Positions 1 to 8,983 of a stretch of 64,000 nt of DNA are shown piece after piece. The stretch is from Streptantibioticus cattleyicolor NRRL 8057 = DSM 46488 (GTDB lineage: Bacteria > Actinomycetota > Actinomycetes > Streptomycetales > Streptomycetaceae). Under the pieces are notes generated by a model. The model saw nothing but the letters and a program-made list of their open reading frames with translations, made no database searches and was not told the DNA's origin. The stretch lies in contig NC_017585.1 in assembly GCF_000240165.1 (NCBI RefSeq), forward strand, positions 806,001-870,000, written 5' to 3'. Within the stretch, counting starts at the first letter, position 1. The number at the start of each line of letters is the position of its first letter. Position numbers and translations under genes: made by a program.

Positions 1-194
1 CGCCGGCGTGCCGTGATGTTGGCAGGAAGCACACCGACCTGCCCACGATGAAACCCTTCCGCCTGACCGGGCCCCTGGGGCTTCTCCCTCCCGGGCGAAT
101 CACCGAGCCATCCCAGGGCGCGGGCGAAGTCCTCGCATGATCCGAATGCTCCGCCCGGTGCCTGACATCGCTTGCCGACGCCGACGAGTCCGCT

Positions 195-1010
195 TCAGTG
201 GTGGTGGCCGTGTCGCCCGAGGGCCTGCACGGGCGTCGCGCCGGGGCGGGTCCACTGCGGCACGGGGCGGCTGGTCGGGCCCCAGGTGGCATTCCCGTCC
301 GCGTCTGTTCGCCAGTACCAACAGGCTTGGCGGCCTTGGGACGGATACCCCTCGCGGCCATCGCCGATCACCGGTCGGCCCTCGGGGTGGTCCTCCCAAT
401 CCTCGCCGCGGCCGTTGGGCGTCATGTCGAGCAGGCCCATGGACCCGTTGACCGGCTCGTTGCCACGGCCCGTCGTCGAGTAAGTGAGGAATACGCGGGC
501 GCCGGCGCGCAGGAAACAGACGATGTGCCCCATGTTGCGGCCGACCGGCGCCTCCACGCCCCGTACCGAGTACCAGGGCTGGGCATATCCCATGAACTCG
601 ACGTAGGGAGCCACCTCGTCCCACGGACCCGAGGTCAGGACGGCGAACGAGACGCCCCGCGCGTTGAGGTAGGCCGCGTCCTTCATGTGCCAGACCGTGG
701 TGGTGCAACCTTCGCACTGCCCCTGATGGGGCGTGCCGTCGTACCACATGTGTTTGTAGGCCACGAGCTCGTCGCGACCCTCGAACAGGTCCAGGAACGG
801 TACCGGGCCGTCGGCTCCGACGACCTCGACCGTTCCGTCCAGCTCCACCATCGGGAGTCGGCGGCGGGCGGCGGCGATGGCGTCGCCCTCACGGGTGTGG
901 GCCTTCTCGCGGACCAGGAGCTCGTCTCGGGCGGCCTGCCAGGTGGCCAGGTCAACGATGGGCGGATGGCCGGGCAGGGCCGCGGTCGGGTCGTCCGGTG
1001 CAGCTGTCAT
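195..1010 (-). CDS. DUF899 family thioredoxin-like protein
   Basis: This gene encodes 271 residues of the DUF899 family, thioredoxin-fold proteins common in actinobacteria whose physiological role is not known. The family block YKHMWYDG (about residues 85-92) is followed by a CEGC cysteine pair at residues 99 and 102, in the place where thioredoxins carry CxxC. The later stretches GFAVLTSG-like strand, NMGHIVCFLR and EDHPEGRP fit the family. I chose the ATG at 1010 because GGAGGA lies five bases upstream; the frame stays open further upstream but without a ribosome site or family sequence. The protein ends in a natural His-rich tail (GRHGHHH). The gene stands alone. Family assignment is firm; a redox role is inference. 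Confidence 0.85.
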   Translation of the reverse strand: MTAAPDDPTAALPGHPPIVDLATWQAARDELLVREKAHTREGDAIAAARRRLPMVELDGTVEVVGADGPVPFLDLFEGRDELVAYKHMWYDGTPHQGQCEGCTTTVWHMKDAAYLNARGVSFAVLTSGPWDEVAPYVEFMGYAQPWYSVRGVEAPVGRNMGHIVCFLRAGARVFLTYSTTGRGNEPVNGSMGLLDMTPNGRGEDWEDHPEGRPVIGDGREGYPSQGRQACWYWRTDADGNATWGPTSRPVPQWTRPGATPVQALGRHGHHH

Positions 1011-1040
1011 GCTGTCCTCCGTGGTGTCTCGTGCTGGCAG

Positions 1041-1062
1041 CGTCGTATGACGCCGTACGACG
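1041..1062. promoter_or_regulatory. Inverted repeat upstream of the DUF899 gene
   Basis: Perfect 7-bp arms CGTCGTA and TACGACG are separated by 8 bases, 31 to 52 bp upstream of the DUF899 start. The position suits an operator, but no adjacent regulator gene exists and its binding protein is unknown. Confidence 0.35.
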
Positions 1063-1518
1063 GTCACTACTACAGACTCCCGACATGCCAGAAACTCATC
1101 GCGGCAGGAGTTTTGGGTTCCGTCCGCCGAGTCCGCACGGGCCAGGTTCCGCTGACGAGTGCACGCCCCAGGCCGCCCAACGTGCCAGGTGCCCTGACGA
1201 AGCCGACGGCATCCCACGCCATCGAGGTCCGCTTGGGCGCCTCGCCCACGACCCCGAGCCGACACAGGCCAAGCCAAGGGCCAGGCGGCGCAACCCCGTC
1301 GCAGCAGCAACGCGCTGCCCTAGCGAACGCACCGGACAAGGCCAGACACCCGGCACCGCTGCTGAGGGCAAGCACCGCACAGCCGAAGGGCAGAGGCGAC
1401 GCTCGGCGTGTGAGCCGACGACGAGGCGGAACAACGGAGCGCCGAGCCTCGGCTTGATGGGATCCCCAGGCGGCGCTTGGTGTACGGCACGGCAGACAAG
1501 CGGTTGTCGCCGTAGGCC

Positions 1519-1590
1519 ATAACCCGGTTATAGGTCGAGCGGGGGCAAGCCCGGGCACCGTGTCGCTGCGGCTACCCATAACCCGGTTAT
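1519..1590. repeat. Two copies of palindrome ATAACC-C-GGTTAT
   Basis: Copies at 1519-1531 and 1578-1590 share 6-bp arms around a central C. The second copy with its left flank (CGGCTACCC then the palindrome, about 1569-1590) recurs in inverted orientation at 5408-5429. Another copy is at 22857-22875. The function is unknown; operator, protein-binding site and small dispersed repeat are all possible. Confidence 0.7.
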
Positions 1591-2279
1591 AACTGAGCCG
1601 TTCGCCATCGTTGATGACGGGGTAGGTCGGCGTGCGTGGGCCGGGGAGGAGGCGTCGTCGCGCCTAGGCATCGGTTGCTATGGCTTTGCCGGTGAGCGGT
1701 TGCTGCTCTGCGATAGGGGAGGCACTCCGCGGGGATGTCGGCGGGCGGTCTTGAGGCATCGAGACGGGTTGGTGGCCGAGCACAACGAACGCGATCGTCT
1801 TCGTGGCCGAGCCGCAGTTGGGTACGCGCCGAAACTGGTTGGCGGTGGTCGTTCCGGACGGTGCGTTTGACCAACGACCCATGCCCAAAGGGCCGGCTCG
1901 TCTGACGGGGTGGTCGCAAGTGGCGGAACTGCGATTCACGGATTCGTGGGTCGCCCGAACCGGTGACAGGATGTCGCGCGAACGTCGCCGAGCCCCTACC
2001 GTACTTTCCCGGAAGGGCGTTCACGTCGGAAGTCATACTCAGGCCACCGGGCGCCCTTCCGCCATGCCCGCTGGCAGCGGCCAAGAGCGCTCCCTCACGC
2101 GTGGACCTCCAACTTTCCAGGAGCAGCACGCGTCGCCGGTCGGTTCAACTCCCCACGTCCCGAACGTTGGACGCGGTGCGCAGCTTCCACCGAGCGCCCA
2201 CGCCCCAGGCGGCAGCGAGTAAGCCGTTTGGTATCCCCGCGCGGAAGTCCTACGGTCGTGGCGTGGCGGGACATCCGAA

Positions 2280-3217
2280 GTGAGGTGGCTGGCAGAGCGC
2301 TCGGTCGAGGCACTGAGCGAGGCGTTGCGGGGCGCGGCTCCGCAGCTCAGCGGATATCCGGTGACGGTCCCCGCGCCGACGGGAGGGGTGACCCGCTGTG
2401 GCGCAAGACCAGTACGGTCGCCCGTGGCCAGTTTGTGGTGAAGTTCGCATGGTCGCGTCCTGCCGTGCTTCGCTTGGCGCGGGAGAGCGGGGTTCTGGCC
2501 GCGCTGTCGTGCGCACCGGCGGTTCCGATCCTGCCCGAGGTCGTCGTCGGCAGTACCGATCCTTTGTTCCTGGTCACCAGGCTCGTGCCCGGAACGTCCT
2601 TGTTCCAGGTCGTCGATCCGATGGACTCGGACCAGGTTGGCAGGCAACTGGCGCAGTTCTTGGCGGCCCTGCACGCTCCGTCGGCCTTGGCGCGCGCCCG
2701 AGCCGCTTTCGGATCGCTACCCGACGCCCAACTCCCACCCGGACCGCCGCAGTCCTGCACGAGCGGCTGGCGCGACGGATCCGGCCGACGCAGCGCCGTA
2801 CCGTTACTCGCTGGTGCGACTGGGCCGATGCTGCGCTGGCGTCCTCCGGTCCGATCGTGCTGGCGCACGGTGACCTGCATGGCGACGACCAGGTGTGGCA
2901 CCGCCACGAACTCCGGCTGGCGGTGGACTTCGAGGCCGTCGGGGTCGCCGAGCCCGAGTATGACTTGCGGGGCTTTTCCGACCCCTGGATGGGACCGGGC
3001 GTGGCGCTGCTGACCGCTGTCATGCCTCACTACCAGCAGATCACCGGACAGCAGCTCTCCATGGAACGGGCGATGGCCTGGCATCCGCGGAACACCCTCA
3101 ACGACGTGCTGTGGCGCAGCGAAGTCGGCATTCCCCTGCCGGATCAGCGGACACCATCGGAGTGGGCGGACGACCCGCTTCACCGCGCTCGGCCTCGATC
3201 CTGAGGCGCCACCGTAA
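2280..3217 (+). pseudogene. Aminoglycoside-phosphotransferase-like kinase, frameshifted
   Basis: This is a broken gene for a phosphotransferase of the APH/choline-kinase fold. Reading from GTG 2280 gives VRWLAERSVEALSEALRG, then the homologous sequence jumps frame near 2385 (DPLWRKTSTVARGQFVVKF), again near 2750 (ERLARRIRPTQRR), and again near 3175 (RFTALGLDPEAPP, stop at 3215). The C-terminal half retains the catalytic-loop motif HGDLHGDDQVWH and the metal-binding VDFEAVG, so the parent was a full kinase of about 310 residues. Three shifts in under 1 kb make sequencing error unlikely as the sole cause. An intact gene of the same broad fold lies at 7268. The original substrate cannot be told. 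Confidence 0.8.
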
Positions 3218-3386
3218 CCACTCACACAGCCGCCGACTTGCGCCGAAGACAGGAGATCCTGAACGAGCCCTGCTCAACGTACGCGCATCACGAGCGGCAC
3301 GAACGTCCGCTCCAACTAAAGAAATTGGCGAGCGACCACAACCAGATCACACCCAGAAGCTAGAAGCGCCCCACCCCCTCCGAAAG

Positions 3387-4124
3387 TCAGTCGGACGTCC
3401 GACGCAGCACGAGACAGACGAAGCCGAAACTGTCCCGGTAGCCGTGCAGCCACTCGGACCGACGCGTGGTGGCCGTCTCAAGCACCTGCGGGCTGTCCGG
3501 ATCGGTCGGGTTGTCCAGAGCCCAGGCTGCCAGCGACCCCCAGCAGGCCCACTCGTAATCGTCCAGTTCGCTCCGCGTGCTGACATGTCCCTGAACCGGA
3601 GTCCATCCGTCGGCCACGACCCGGTCCACGGTGGTCGCCAGGTCGGCGAAGTCACCCAGGATCTCGATGGTCTCCGGGGTCGGCTCACGTTCCCAGAATC
3701 CGTCACCGATGAGCACCCGCCCGCCCGGAGCCAGATGCCGGCGCGCCGCCGCGAGCGTGGGGAGCAGGCCACCGAAGGCATGTGTGGCTCCGACACTGAG
3801 CACCAGATCGAACGGTTGTGGTGAGGAGAAGTCCGCCGCTTCCCGGTGGTGGAGCACGAGGCGCTCCTGGACGCCGAGGCTGGTTGCGGCCTGGCGAGCC
3901 TGAGTCAGGGAACCCTCGGAGATGTCGACGCCTTCGGCCCGGAGCCGGGGGTACGTGGCCAGTGCGCGCAACAGCCATTCAGCGCTGCCGCAGCCGAGGT
4001 CGAGTACGCGTTCGTCACCCCGAGGGAGGCCGTGCTCCAGCAGGCGGCGTACCGAATCATCGCCGAGCGGGGCCTTGATCGGATGGTCGGCATGGGAGAG
4101 CGCGGAGATCTGTTCTCGATTCAC
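3387..4124 (-). CDS. SAM-dependent class I methyltransferase
   Basis: The 245-residue protein has a Rossmann methyltransferase core. Motif I is VLDLGCGSAEWLL (about residues 40-52), the acidic residue after strand 2 is in AEGVDISEGS (about 64-73), and later motifs appear in FDLVLSVGATHAFGG and LAPGGRVLIGDGFWERE. The last motif resembles small-molecule methyltransferases of the Methyltransf_25 type. The start is GTG at 4124. The gene sits alone between a kinase pseudogene and an IS element and reads towards the pseudogene. The substrate is unknown. Nothing suggests decay of this gene, although its surroundings are degraded. Confidence 0.8.
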   Translation of the reverse strand: MNREQISALSHADHPIKAPLGDDSVRRLLEHGLPRGDERVLDLGCGSAEWLLRALATYPRLRAEGVDISEGSLTQARQAATSLGVQERLVLHHREAADFSSPQPFDLVLSVGATHAFGGLLPTLAAARRHLAPGGRVLIGDGFWEREPTPETIEILGDFADLATTVDRVVADGWTPVQGHVSTRSELDDYEWACWGSLAAWALDNPTDPDSPQVLETATTRRSEWLHGYRDSFGFVCLVLRRTSD

Positions 4125-4189
4125 CCGCGCAGCGTGACAGCGCGGGAGTCCGGGTGCATCTCGTTTTCTACGTCAGGCTCTCAACTCAC

Positions 4190-5066
4190 CCTAAGGGCTG
4201 TCCCGTAACTGCTGGTCACGGGTGAGATGATCTTGCTGTGTCTGGTGTGATCACGGCGTCTGAGCCCTCCTGGATAGCCCCGTTCACTGGGCTGAGCCCG
4301 CGCCAGTTCGGCAAGCTGATCACCGCGCTCCGGCGTGAGGGTGTGGACCCGGTGCGCAAGGGTCGGCCATGGAGCCTGCCGCTGGAGGACCGCGTGCTCC
4401 TGATCGCCGCGTACTGGCGGACGAACCTGACCCTGCGTCAACTGGCCCCGCTGTTCGGGGTGTCCAAGTCGGCGGCCGACCGCATCATCGACCACCTCGG
4501 GCCCGCGCTCGCGCTCCAGCAGCGCAAGCGGTTCCGCAAGGACACCGTGCTCCTCATGGACGGCACCCTCGTTCCCACCCGTGACCACACCATCGCCGAG
4601 CAGTCCAAGAACTACCGGTACTCCACCAACCACCAGGTCGTCATCGACGCCGACACCCGGCTCGTCGTCGCGGTCGGCCGACCAGTCGCAGGCAACCGCA
4701 ACGACTGCAAGGCGTGGGAGCTGTCCGGCGCGAAAGACGCCGTCGGCAAGACCACGGTCATCGCAGATGGCGGCTACCGGGGCACCGGCCTGGTCATCCC
4801 GCACCGCCGCGAGAAGGGCCAGACCGAACTCCCGGAATGGAAGGAGGAGCACAACGCCTCCCACCGCAAAGTCCGCGCCCGTGTAGAGCACGTCTTCGCC
4901 CGGATGAAGGGCTGGAAGATCCTTCGCGACTGCCGGCTGAAGGGCGACGGCGTCCAGCACGCCATGCTCGGCATCGCCCGCCTGCACAACCTCGTCCTTG
5001 CCGGGTGACGCAGAAACCAGCAGGCCACCAGACCCGTCAGAGATCATTTACGGGACAGCCCTTAGG
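4190..5066 (+). mobile_element. IS5-family insertion sequence, complete
   Basis: The element is bounded by perfect 19-bp terminal inverted repeats: CCTAAGGGCTGTCCCGTAA at 4190-4208 and its complement at 5048-5066. It is 877 bp and carries one intact transposase, so it looks recent. Flanking bases (ACC on the left, AAA on the right) give no clear target duplication. A TNA-type duplication inside the CTAAG ends cannot be separated from the repeats. Confidence 0.9.
4238..5008 (+). CDS. IS5-family transposase (DDE_Tnp_4 type)
   Basis: This 256-residue transposase catalyses movement of the surrounding element. A helix-turn-helix region spans about residues 62-86 (RTNLTLRQLAPLFGVSKSAA). The DDE catalytic residues are visible as D108 in LLMDGTLVP, D177 in IADGGYRG and E217 in RARVEHVFARMKGWK, the usual spacing for the family. 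GTG 4238 is the only start that fits between the left terminal repeat and the first conserved residues. Length and motifs are complete, so the enzyme is probably active. Confidence 0.93.
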   Translation: MSGVITASEPSWIAPFTGLSPRQFGKLITALRREGVDPVRKGRPWSLPLEDRVLLIAAYWRTNLTLRQLAPLFGVSKSAADRIIDHLGPALALQQRKRFRKDTVLLMDGTLVPTRDHTIAEQSKNYRYSTNHQVVIDADTRLVVAVGRPVAGNRNDCKAWELSGAKDAVGKTTVIADGGYRGTGLVIPHRREKGQTELPEWKEEHNASHRKVRARVEHVFARMKGWKILRDCRLKGDGVQHAMLGIARLHNLVLAG

Positions 5067-5829
5067 AAAGCACCACTTGATCAGCAACACAGCCGAGCGC
5101 GAGCGGAAGCGAAATCGAGAGGGACGCCAAGATTCATGGCGGCACGAGGCGGATGCCGTCGACCGACGAGCCTCCCAACGGTACCCCGGCGGCGTGATGA
5201 TGAAGCTGCCGGCGACCGAGCAAGCGGACAGGACTCGAGCCACCGGCTCCATGGCGGAGCGACACAACCAGGAGCCGGCGAACACCGTGCCGAAGCCCCC
5301 CACGGGCGCCAGCCCCCGCCCGACCGCCATGACCAGCCGACAGCAGCTGCCCCGACTCCGCTTCGCGCAACTGCTCTGGCGCGCCGCCAGGTCAGCTCGG
5401 CAGGGGCATAACCGGGTTATGGGTAGCCGGGGTATAACCCGGTAATGGATGGGGGAGGTTTGTAGGCCTCTCAGCGACGAGCGGGACACCGCTCGCGATT
5501 GGCGGTCCGATAGCGTCCTGGAGCGGACACAACTCCCTGGAGGCTGACAGGCCTTGGCCACTCGGCGTGGCATGGTGAGGAAGGTGCCGACCGAGGCAAC
5601 TCTCGGCCCCCCTCGAACGTCCCGGATCAGCGGAGCCGCCGGAACGTCCAGCCAGTGAGTTGCCACCAACTTGAAGTACCAGTCGACCGGGTGAGGAAGG
5701 CGTGACGTGGCTCGTCGGTCGCCGTGTCGTCTTCCCGCCACTTCAGCATGAGACGAGTACGACTCGGTGGCGGGGCCTGGAGCGTGCGGGTACGGACACG
5801 CCCGGGGCCCCGGTGCCGCCGGGTGTGTG
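5067..5829. other. Intergenic stretch, no supported gene
   Basis: About 760 bp between the IS element and the decarboxylase gene. Open frames exist on both strands but lack codon bias and recognisable motifs. The only structure I see is the pair of palindromic elements at 5408-5446. Confidence 0.5.
5408..5446. repeat. Two palindromic elements, one imperfect
   Basis: ATAACCGGGTTAT at 5408-5420 is the inverted counterpart of the copy at 1578-1590. With the adjoining GGGTAGCCG it forms a 22-bp inverted match to 1569-1590. An imperfect copy, ATAACCCGGTAAT, follows at 5434-5446. The two outer sites bracket the pseudogene, methyltransferase and IS element. Confidence 0.7.
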
Positions 5830-6234
5830 CTACTGCTTGCTGACTCGGTCCTGGAGCACCTCGCCGAGGATGAAGAAGGCGTTGAGCGCGGCGGGGAATC
5901 CGGCGAAGACGGCCATCTGCGTGATCGTTTCGGTGATCTCTTCCTTGGTGTTTCCCGTGTTGAGGGCGCTGTCGATATGTGTCTTCAGCTGAAGGGGGGC
6001 GGTGCCCATCGCGGTCAGACCGGCCACGGTCAGCAGTTCACGGGTCTTGACGCTCAGACCGGGCCGGGTGAACACGTCACCGAGGGTGAACTCGATGAGC
6101 AGGTCGGCGAAGCTCGGGGCGATGACTTCGAGAGCGTCGAACGACGCCTCGCCGGCAGAGTCCTGGTGCAGGTTGTTGTAGTAGGCGATGCCCCGCTGGT
6201 AGCGCTCGCTCTTGTCCTGGATCTGATCCGTCAT
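5830..6234 (-). CDS. Carboxymuconolactone decarboxylase family protein
   Basis: The 134-residue product is a single-domain CMD/AhpD-like all-alpha protein. The conserved helix pair is LSVKTRELLTVAGLTAMG (about residues 60-77), followed by LKTHIDSALNTGNTKEEITE and MAVFAGFPAALNAF. The classical AhpD CxxC is absent, so a peroxidase role is not supported. The true decarboxylase substrate is also not evident. ATG 6234 is preceded by GAAGGAA. The gene is divergent from a MerR regulator at 6386 with a MerR-type dyad between them, so it is the likely target of that regulator. Confidence 0.85.
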   Translation of the reverse strand: MTDQIQDKSERYQRGIAYYNNLHQDSAGEASFDALEVIAPSFADLLIEFTLGDVFTRPGLSVKTRELLTVAGLTAMGTAPLQLKTHIDSALNTGNTKEEITETITQMAVFAGFPAALNAFFILGEVLQDRVSKQ

Positions 6235-6335
6235 GTCGATTCCTTCGCTCTTGCCTGGCCGCGCCACGGGGAGGGCACGGCTGTTGTACGGGGGGCACGC
6301 CTTCGCTTTGCGCCCGCACGCCACTACGCTAAAAC

Positions 6336-6351
6336 CTGACGTTGACGTGAG
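6336..6351. promoter_or_regulatory. MerR-type operator dyad
   Basis: CTGACGTTGACGTGAG is a 16-bp dyad with one mismatch between its 8-bp halves. It lies between the divergent CMD and MerR genes. Closely similar dyads precede the two other MerR genes of the window (26200 and 35916), which supports a MerR-binding role. Confidence 0.6.
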
Positions 6352-6385
6352 ATGCAAGTCGAAGAGGGAGAGGGGTGGAGTCGCC

Positions 6386-6769
6386 ATGCGTATTGGAGAG
6401 CTGGCCAGGCGCTCGGGAGTGAGCGTCCGCGCCCTGCGCTACTACGAGGAGCAGAAGCTTCTGGAGTCGGCCAGGACATCCGGAAACCAGCGGGACTATG
6501 CCGAAGGCGCAGTGAGCCGCGTGCAGCTCATCCAGCAGCTCTACGCCGCCGGCCTGTCGAGCGGAACGATCGTCGATCTCCTGCCCTGCGTGACCACCGG
6601 TCTGGCAACCCAGGAGATGCTCGACCAACTCATCACCGAACGTGATCACATCGTTACGCGTATCGACGAATTGGGGCAGGCCAAGGAGAAGCTCGACCGA
6701 GTGATCGAACAGGTCATCGCGGCTGGCGTCGTCACCGGAGACGCTTCTACGACGGTGGCCGGCGAATGA
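6386..6769 (+). CDS. MerR family transcriptional regulator
   Basis: The protein is 127 residues. It has the MerR winged helix-turn-helix at its N-terminus (MRIGELARRSGVSVRALRYYEEQKLL) and a C-terminal coiled-coil dimerisation helix (about residues 90-115). A single cysteine sits in LLPCVTTG near residue 71, in the usual effector-linked region, and no metal-binding cysteine loop follows. The regulator closely resembles the MerR protein encoded at 35454, with the same LxPCxT motif. It is divergent from the CMD gene across a dyad operator, and control of that gene and itself is inferred from layout. The ligand is unknown. Confidence 0.88.
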   Translation: MRIGELARRSGVSVRALRYYEEQKLLESARTSGNQRDYAEGAVSRVQLIQQLYAAGLSSGTIVDLLPCVTTGLATQEMLDQLITERDHIVTRIDELGQAKEKLDRVIEQVIAAGVVTGDASTTVAGE

Positions 6770-7267
6770 CGCCGCGCCTAAAGTCCTGCCGCCAACAGAA
6801 AAGACAGCGACCTGTCTGCCTGGCCCGCCTTCTTCCCACAACTGCGAGCTGGACTCATAGGCGATGTCCGCCCGGCGGGGGCGAGCGCCAGTGGCGCGGA
6901 ACCAAGGAATCCGCCAGCAATCTGAACAGCGATCCAGTAGGCCCGGCGCCTACCACGCGGCCACCGGTCACCTGATGAGTGGAAGAGCTGCCACCTCACG
7001 CGCGATGGTTGAGCGCATCCACCGACAACGTTGCATTCGGCACGAGCACAGTCCAGCCCGCACTCCACCTCGTTCCCGAGCAGCGTGCCCACACCAGGCG
7101 AACTCGCCGCCCGCACCCGCCCGATCGAGCGGAACGAAGTAAACGCGACCGAGGAGCGGCGATCCCCGCAGCGCCCGCTCCGGCGTCACACCACATCACG
7201 CAGATCAGCACCCGCGACCCAGCACCCGCAACCCCGCACCCGTGGACGCCCATGCGAGGATGACGCC
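6770..7267. other. Intergenic stretch, no supported gene
   Basis: About 500 bp with no convincing gene on either strand. A frame stays open upstream of the next gene but has no start with a ribosome site and no codon bias before 7268. Confidence 0.5.
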
Positions 7268-8299
7268 ATGCTGTCTCGATTACCGTTCGGGGAGACGCTG
7301 CGCGCCGAGCTGGGTACGCCGGGCCGCGTCCGCAGGCTGGCCAGCAGTCCGAGATCACGGGTGTGGCAGGCCGAGCTGTCGGGCACCCGGGTCGTGGTCA
7401 AGCAACTCATCGAGGGCCCGGAGGCAGCCGACAGGTATGCCCGGGAGGTGACGGCGTTGCGCCTCGCATCCCGGGTGGAGCCGCCCGTGGTGCCCGCGCT
7501 GCTCGGTACGGATCCGCACGAACGCGTCATCGTGCTCGAGCACTTGGAGCAGAGGAAGCCGCCCGACGACTGGGTGATCGGCTACGCCTCGTCACTGGCC
7601 CGGCTCCACGCCGCCACCGGGGCGGACGCCAAGGGCACGCTCCCTGACTGGACCGGCCCGACCCAGGCCGACGCCAAATCCTTCCTCTCGCTCGCTCATG
7701 CGCTCGGCGTGGCGGTGCCGGCAGGCGTACGAACCGAACTCGACGGCCTCCTCGCGCGCCTGGCGCACGCCCCCGGTCACTCTCTGCTACATGGCGACCC
7801 TTGCCCGGGCAACGACATGCACACCACCGACGGCGTCCGGTTCATCGACTTCGAACAGGCAACGCTGGGCAACGGACTGGTGGAACTCGCCTACCTACGC
7901 ATCGGCTTCCCGACCTGCTGGTGCGCCACATCACCCGACCCGGCCCTACTCAACGCCGCCGAATCCACCTACCGAACGGCTTGGCGCGACGCGACAGGCA
8001 CCGACGTCCAGGGCGATCTGACCGACGCCTGCGCGGGCTGGCTGCTCCAAGGCGACGCACTGGTCGAGCGGGCCCACCGGAGGACGACCGACCACTTGGC
8101 CCGCCTCCCTGACCGGGATTGGCGATGGGGTACGGCCACCGCCCGGCAGCGGCTCGTCCACCGTCTCGGCGTCGTCGGCGTGATGGCCTCCTCCGGCAGC
8201 GGAGAGCTGAAGGGGCTGGCGCGACTCGCCACATCGATGCGCGACACCATGCTCACCCGCTGGCCGGCACTCAAACCGCTCCCGCGACGCAGACCCTAG
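7268..8299 (+). CDS. Aminoglycoside phosphotransferase family kinase
   Basis: The 343-residue protein has an APH-type kinase fold. The nucleotide-binding lysine is in TRVVVKQLIEG (about residues 40-50), the hinge follows VIVLEHLEQ, the catalytic loop is LLHGDPCPGND (about 172-182) and the metal-binding motif is RFIDFEQATLGN (about 191-202). The usual HGDxxxxN is present, so the active site looks intact. The substrate could be an antibiotic or a small metabolite; nothing nearby decides. ATG 7268 was chosen because homology begins there. The gene is single, with short tandem repeats immediately downstream. Confidence 0.8.
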   Translation: MLSRLPFGETLRAELGTPGRVRRLASSPRSRVWQAELSGTRVVVKQLIEGPEAADRYAREVTALRLASRVEPPVVPALLGTDPHERVIVLEHLEQRKPPDDWVIGYASSLARLHAATGADAKGTLPDWTGPTQADAKSFLSLAHALGVAVPAGVRTELDGLLARLAHAPGHSLLHGDPCPGNDMHTTDGVRFIDFEQATLGNGLVELAYLRIGFPTCWCATSPDPALLNAAESTYRTAWRDATGTDVQGDLTDACAGWLLQGDALVERAHRRTTDHLARLPDRDWRWGTATARQRLVHRLGVVGVMASSGSGELKGLARLATSMRDTMLTRWPALKPLPRRRP

Positions 8300-8301
8300 C
8301 G

Positions 8302-8389
8302 GAACGCAGAACGCAGAACGCAGAACGCGCAATGCGGGACGCGGAACCCGGACCACGCAACAGGCACCCCGCAACAGGCACCCCGCAAC
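8302..8389. repeat. Two short tandem repeat tracts
   Basis: Four copies of the 7-mer GAACGCA or a one-base variant run from 8302 to 8329. The 14-mer GCAACAGGCACCCC is repeated 2.3 times from 8357 to 8389. Both lie between the phosphotransferase stop and the VOC gene. They look like slippage-prone spacer DNA rather than a functional array. Confidence 0.75.
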
Positions 8390-8419
8390 CCAACCACCGT
8401 GACCTGGGACCATCAGTGG

Positions 8420-8854
8420 ATGGCGGACAACCATCCGAAGATCAAGGACATCACCATCGACTGTGCCGACCCCGAACGGCTGGCCTCGTTCTGGTCACAG
8501 CTCCTGGGCCGACCCGTCGCGGCGAGAATCGGGCCGTACGTATGGCTCGCCCGGGGCGACGGACCGGGGGTGGGCTTCCAGAGGGTCACCGAGGCCAAGA
8601 CCGGCAAGAACCGCGTCCACCTCGACCTCGCCTCACCGGATCCCGCAGCTGAACAGCACCGGATCGAAAGGCTCGGCGGACACCTGCTCCAGCAGTACGC
8701 GGCAGGAGGCTTCCTCGTCATGGCCGATCCGGAGGGCAACGAGTTCTGCGTCATCCCCGAGGATCCGTTCGACGTGGACGACGAGGGGCACGCGAGCTAC
8801 TTGACCGGGCCCGGCACGACCGCACAGAGGGTGATCACGCCACCGCGCGGTTGA
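8420..8854 (+). CDS. VOC family (glyoxalase-like) protein
   Basis: The 144-residue product has the vicinal-oxygen-chelate fold of two beta-alpha-beta-beta-beta units. The first begins KIKDITIDCADPERLASFW and the second KNRVHLDLASPDPAAEQHR, ending in FLVMADPEGNEFCVIPED, the usual glyoxalase/bleomycin-resistance signature. Candidate metal ligands are the aspartate or histidine positions HLDL and EFCV; a full set cannot be confirmed by eye. I chose ATG 8420; a GTG at 8399 in the same frame would add seven residues. The Streptomyces proteins of this type are small single-copy proteins of unknown substrate. Confidence 0.85.
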   Translation: MADNHPKIKDITIDCADPERLASFWSQLLGRPVAARIGPYVWLARGDGPGVGFQRVTEAKTGKNRVHLDLASPDPAAEQHRIERLGGHLLQQYAAGGFLVMADPEGNEFCVIPEDPFDVDDEGHASYLTGPGTTAQRVITPPRG

Positions 8855-8983
8855 GCCGGAACGGGCGCCCGGGCAGCGAGGCGACGAATCCGACGCGAAC
8901 CCGTCGACCACACCACCGTATCGGCGGCATATCACGTCACCGGGACGAAGTCCGGCATCGTCGGCACACTAGGATCGCCCCTC

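Larger units (their letters stand above)
1011..2279. other. Intergenic stretch, no supported gene
   Basis: I find no gene here. Frames are open on both strands but show neither G/C-biased third positions nor recognisable protein motifs, so they are probably fortuitous or remnants. The stretch holds two copies of a palindromic element, ATAACCCGGTTAT, at 1519-1531 and 1578-1590. The second sits inside a wider imperfect dyad with CGGCT and AGCCG on its flanks. Confidence 0.5.

Noticed and set aside
198-1457. 419-codon plus-strand frame opposite the DUF899 gene
   Set aside because: Antisense to a gene with clear family motifs and without its own motifs or ribosome site.
1587-2129. Minus-strand frame next to the palindromic elements
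   Set aside because: Third-position bias is weak and nothing in the sequence is recognisable; possibly a remnant but not supportable.
4187-5069. Target-site duplication of the IS5 element
   Set aside because: The bases outside the 19-bp terminal repeats do not match each other, so no duplication can be claimed.
8302-8389. Short repeats considered as a CRISPR-like array
   Set aside because: Units are 7 and 14 bp, directly tandem without spacers, and no cas genes are near.
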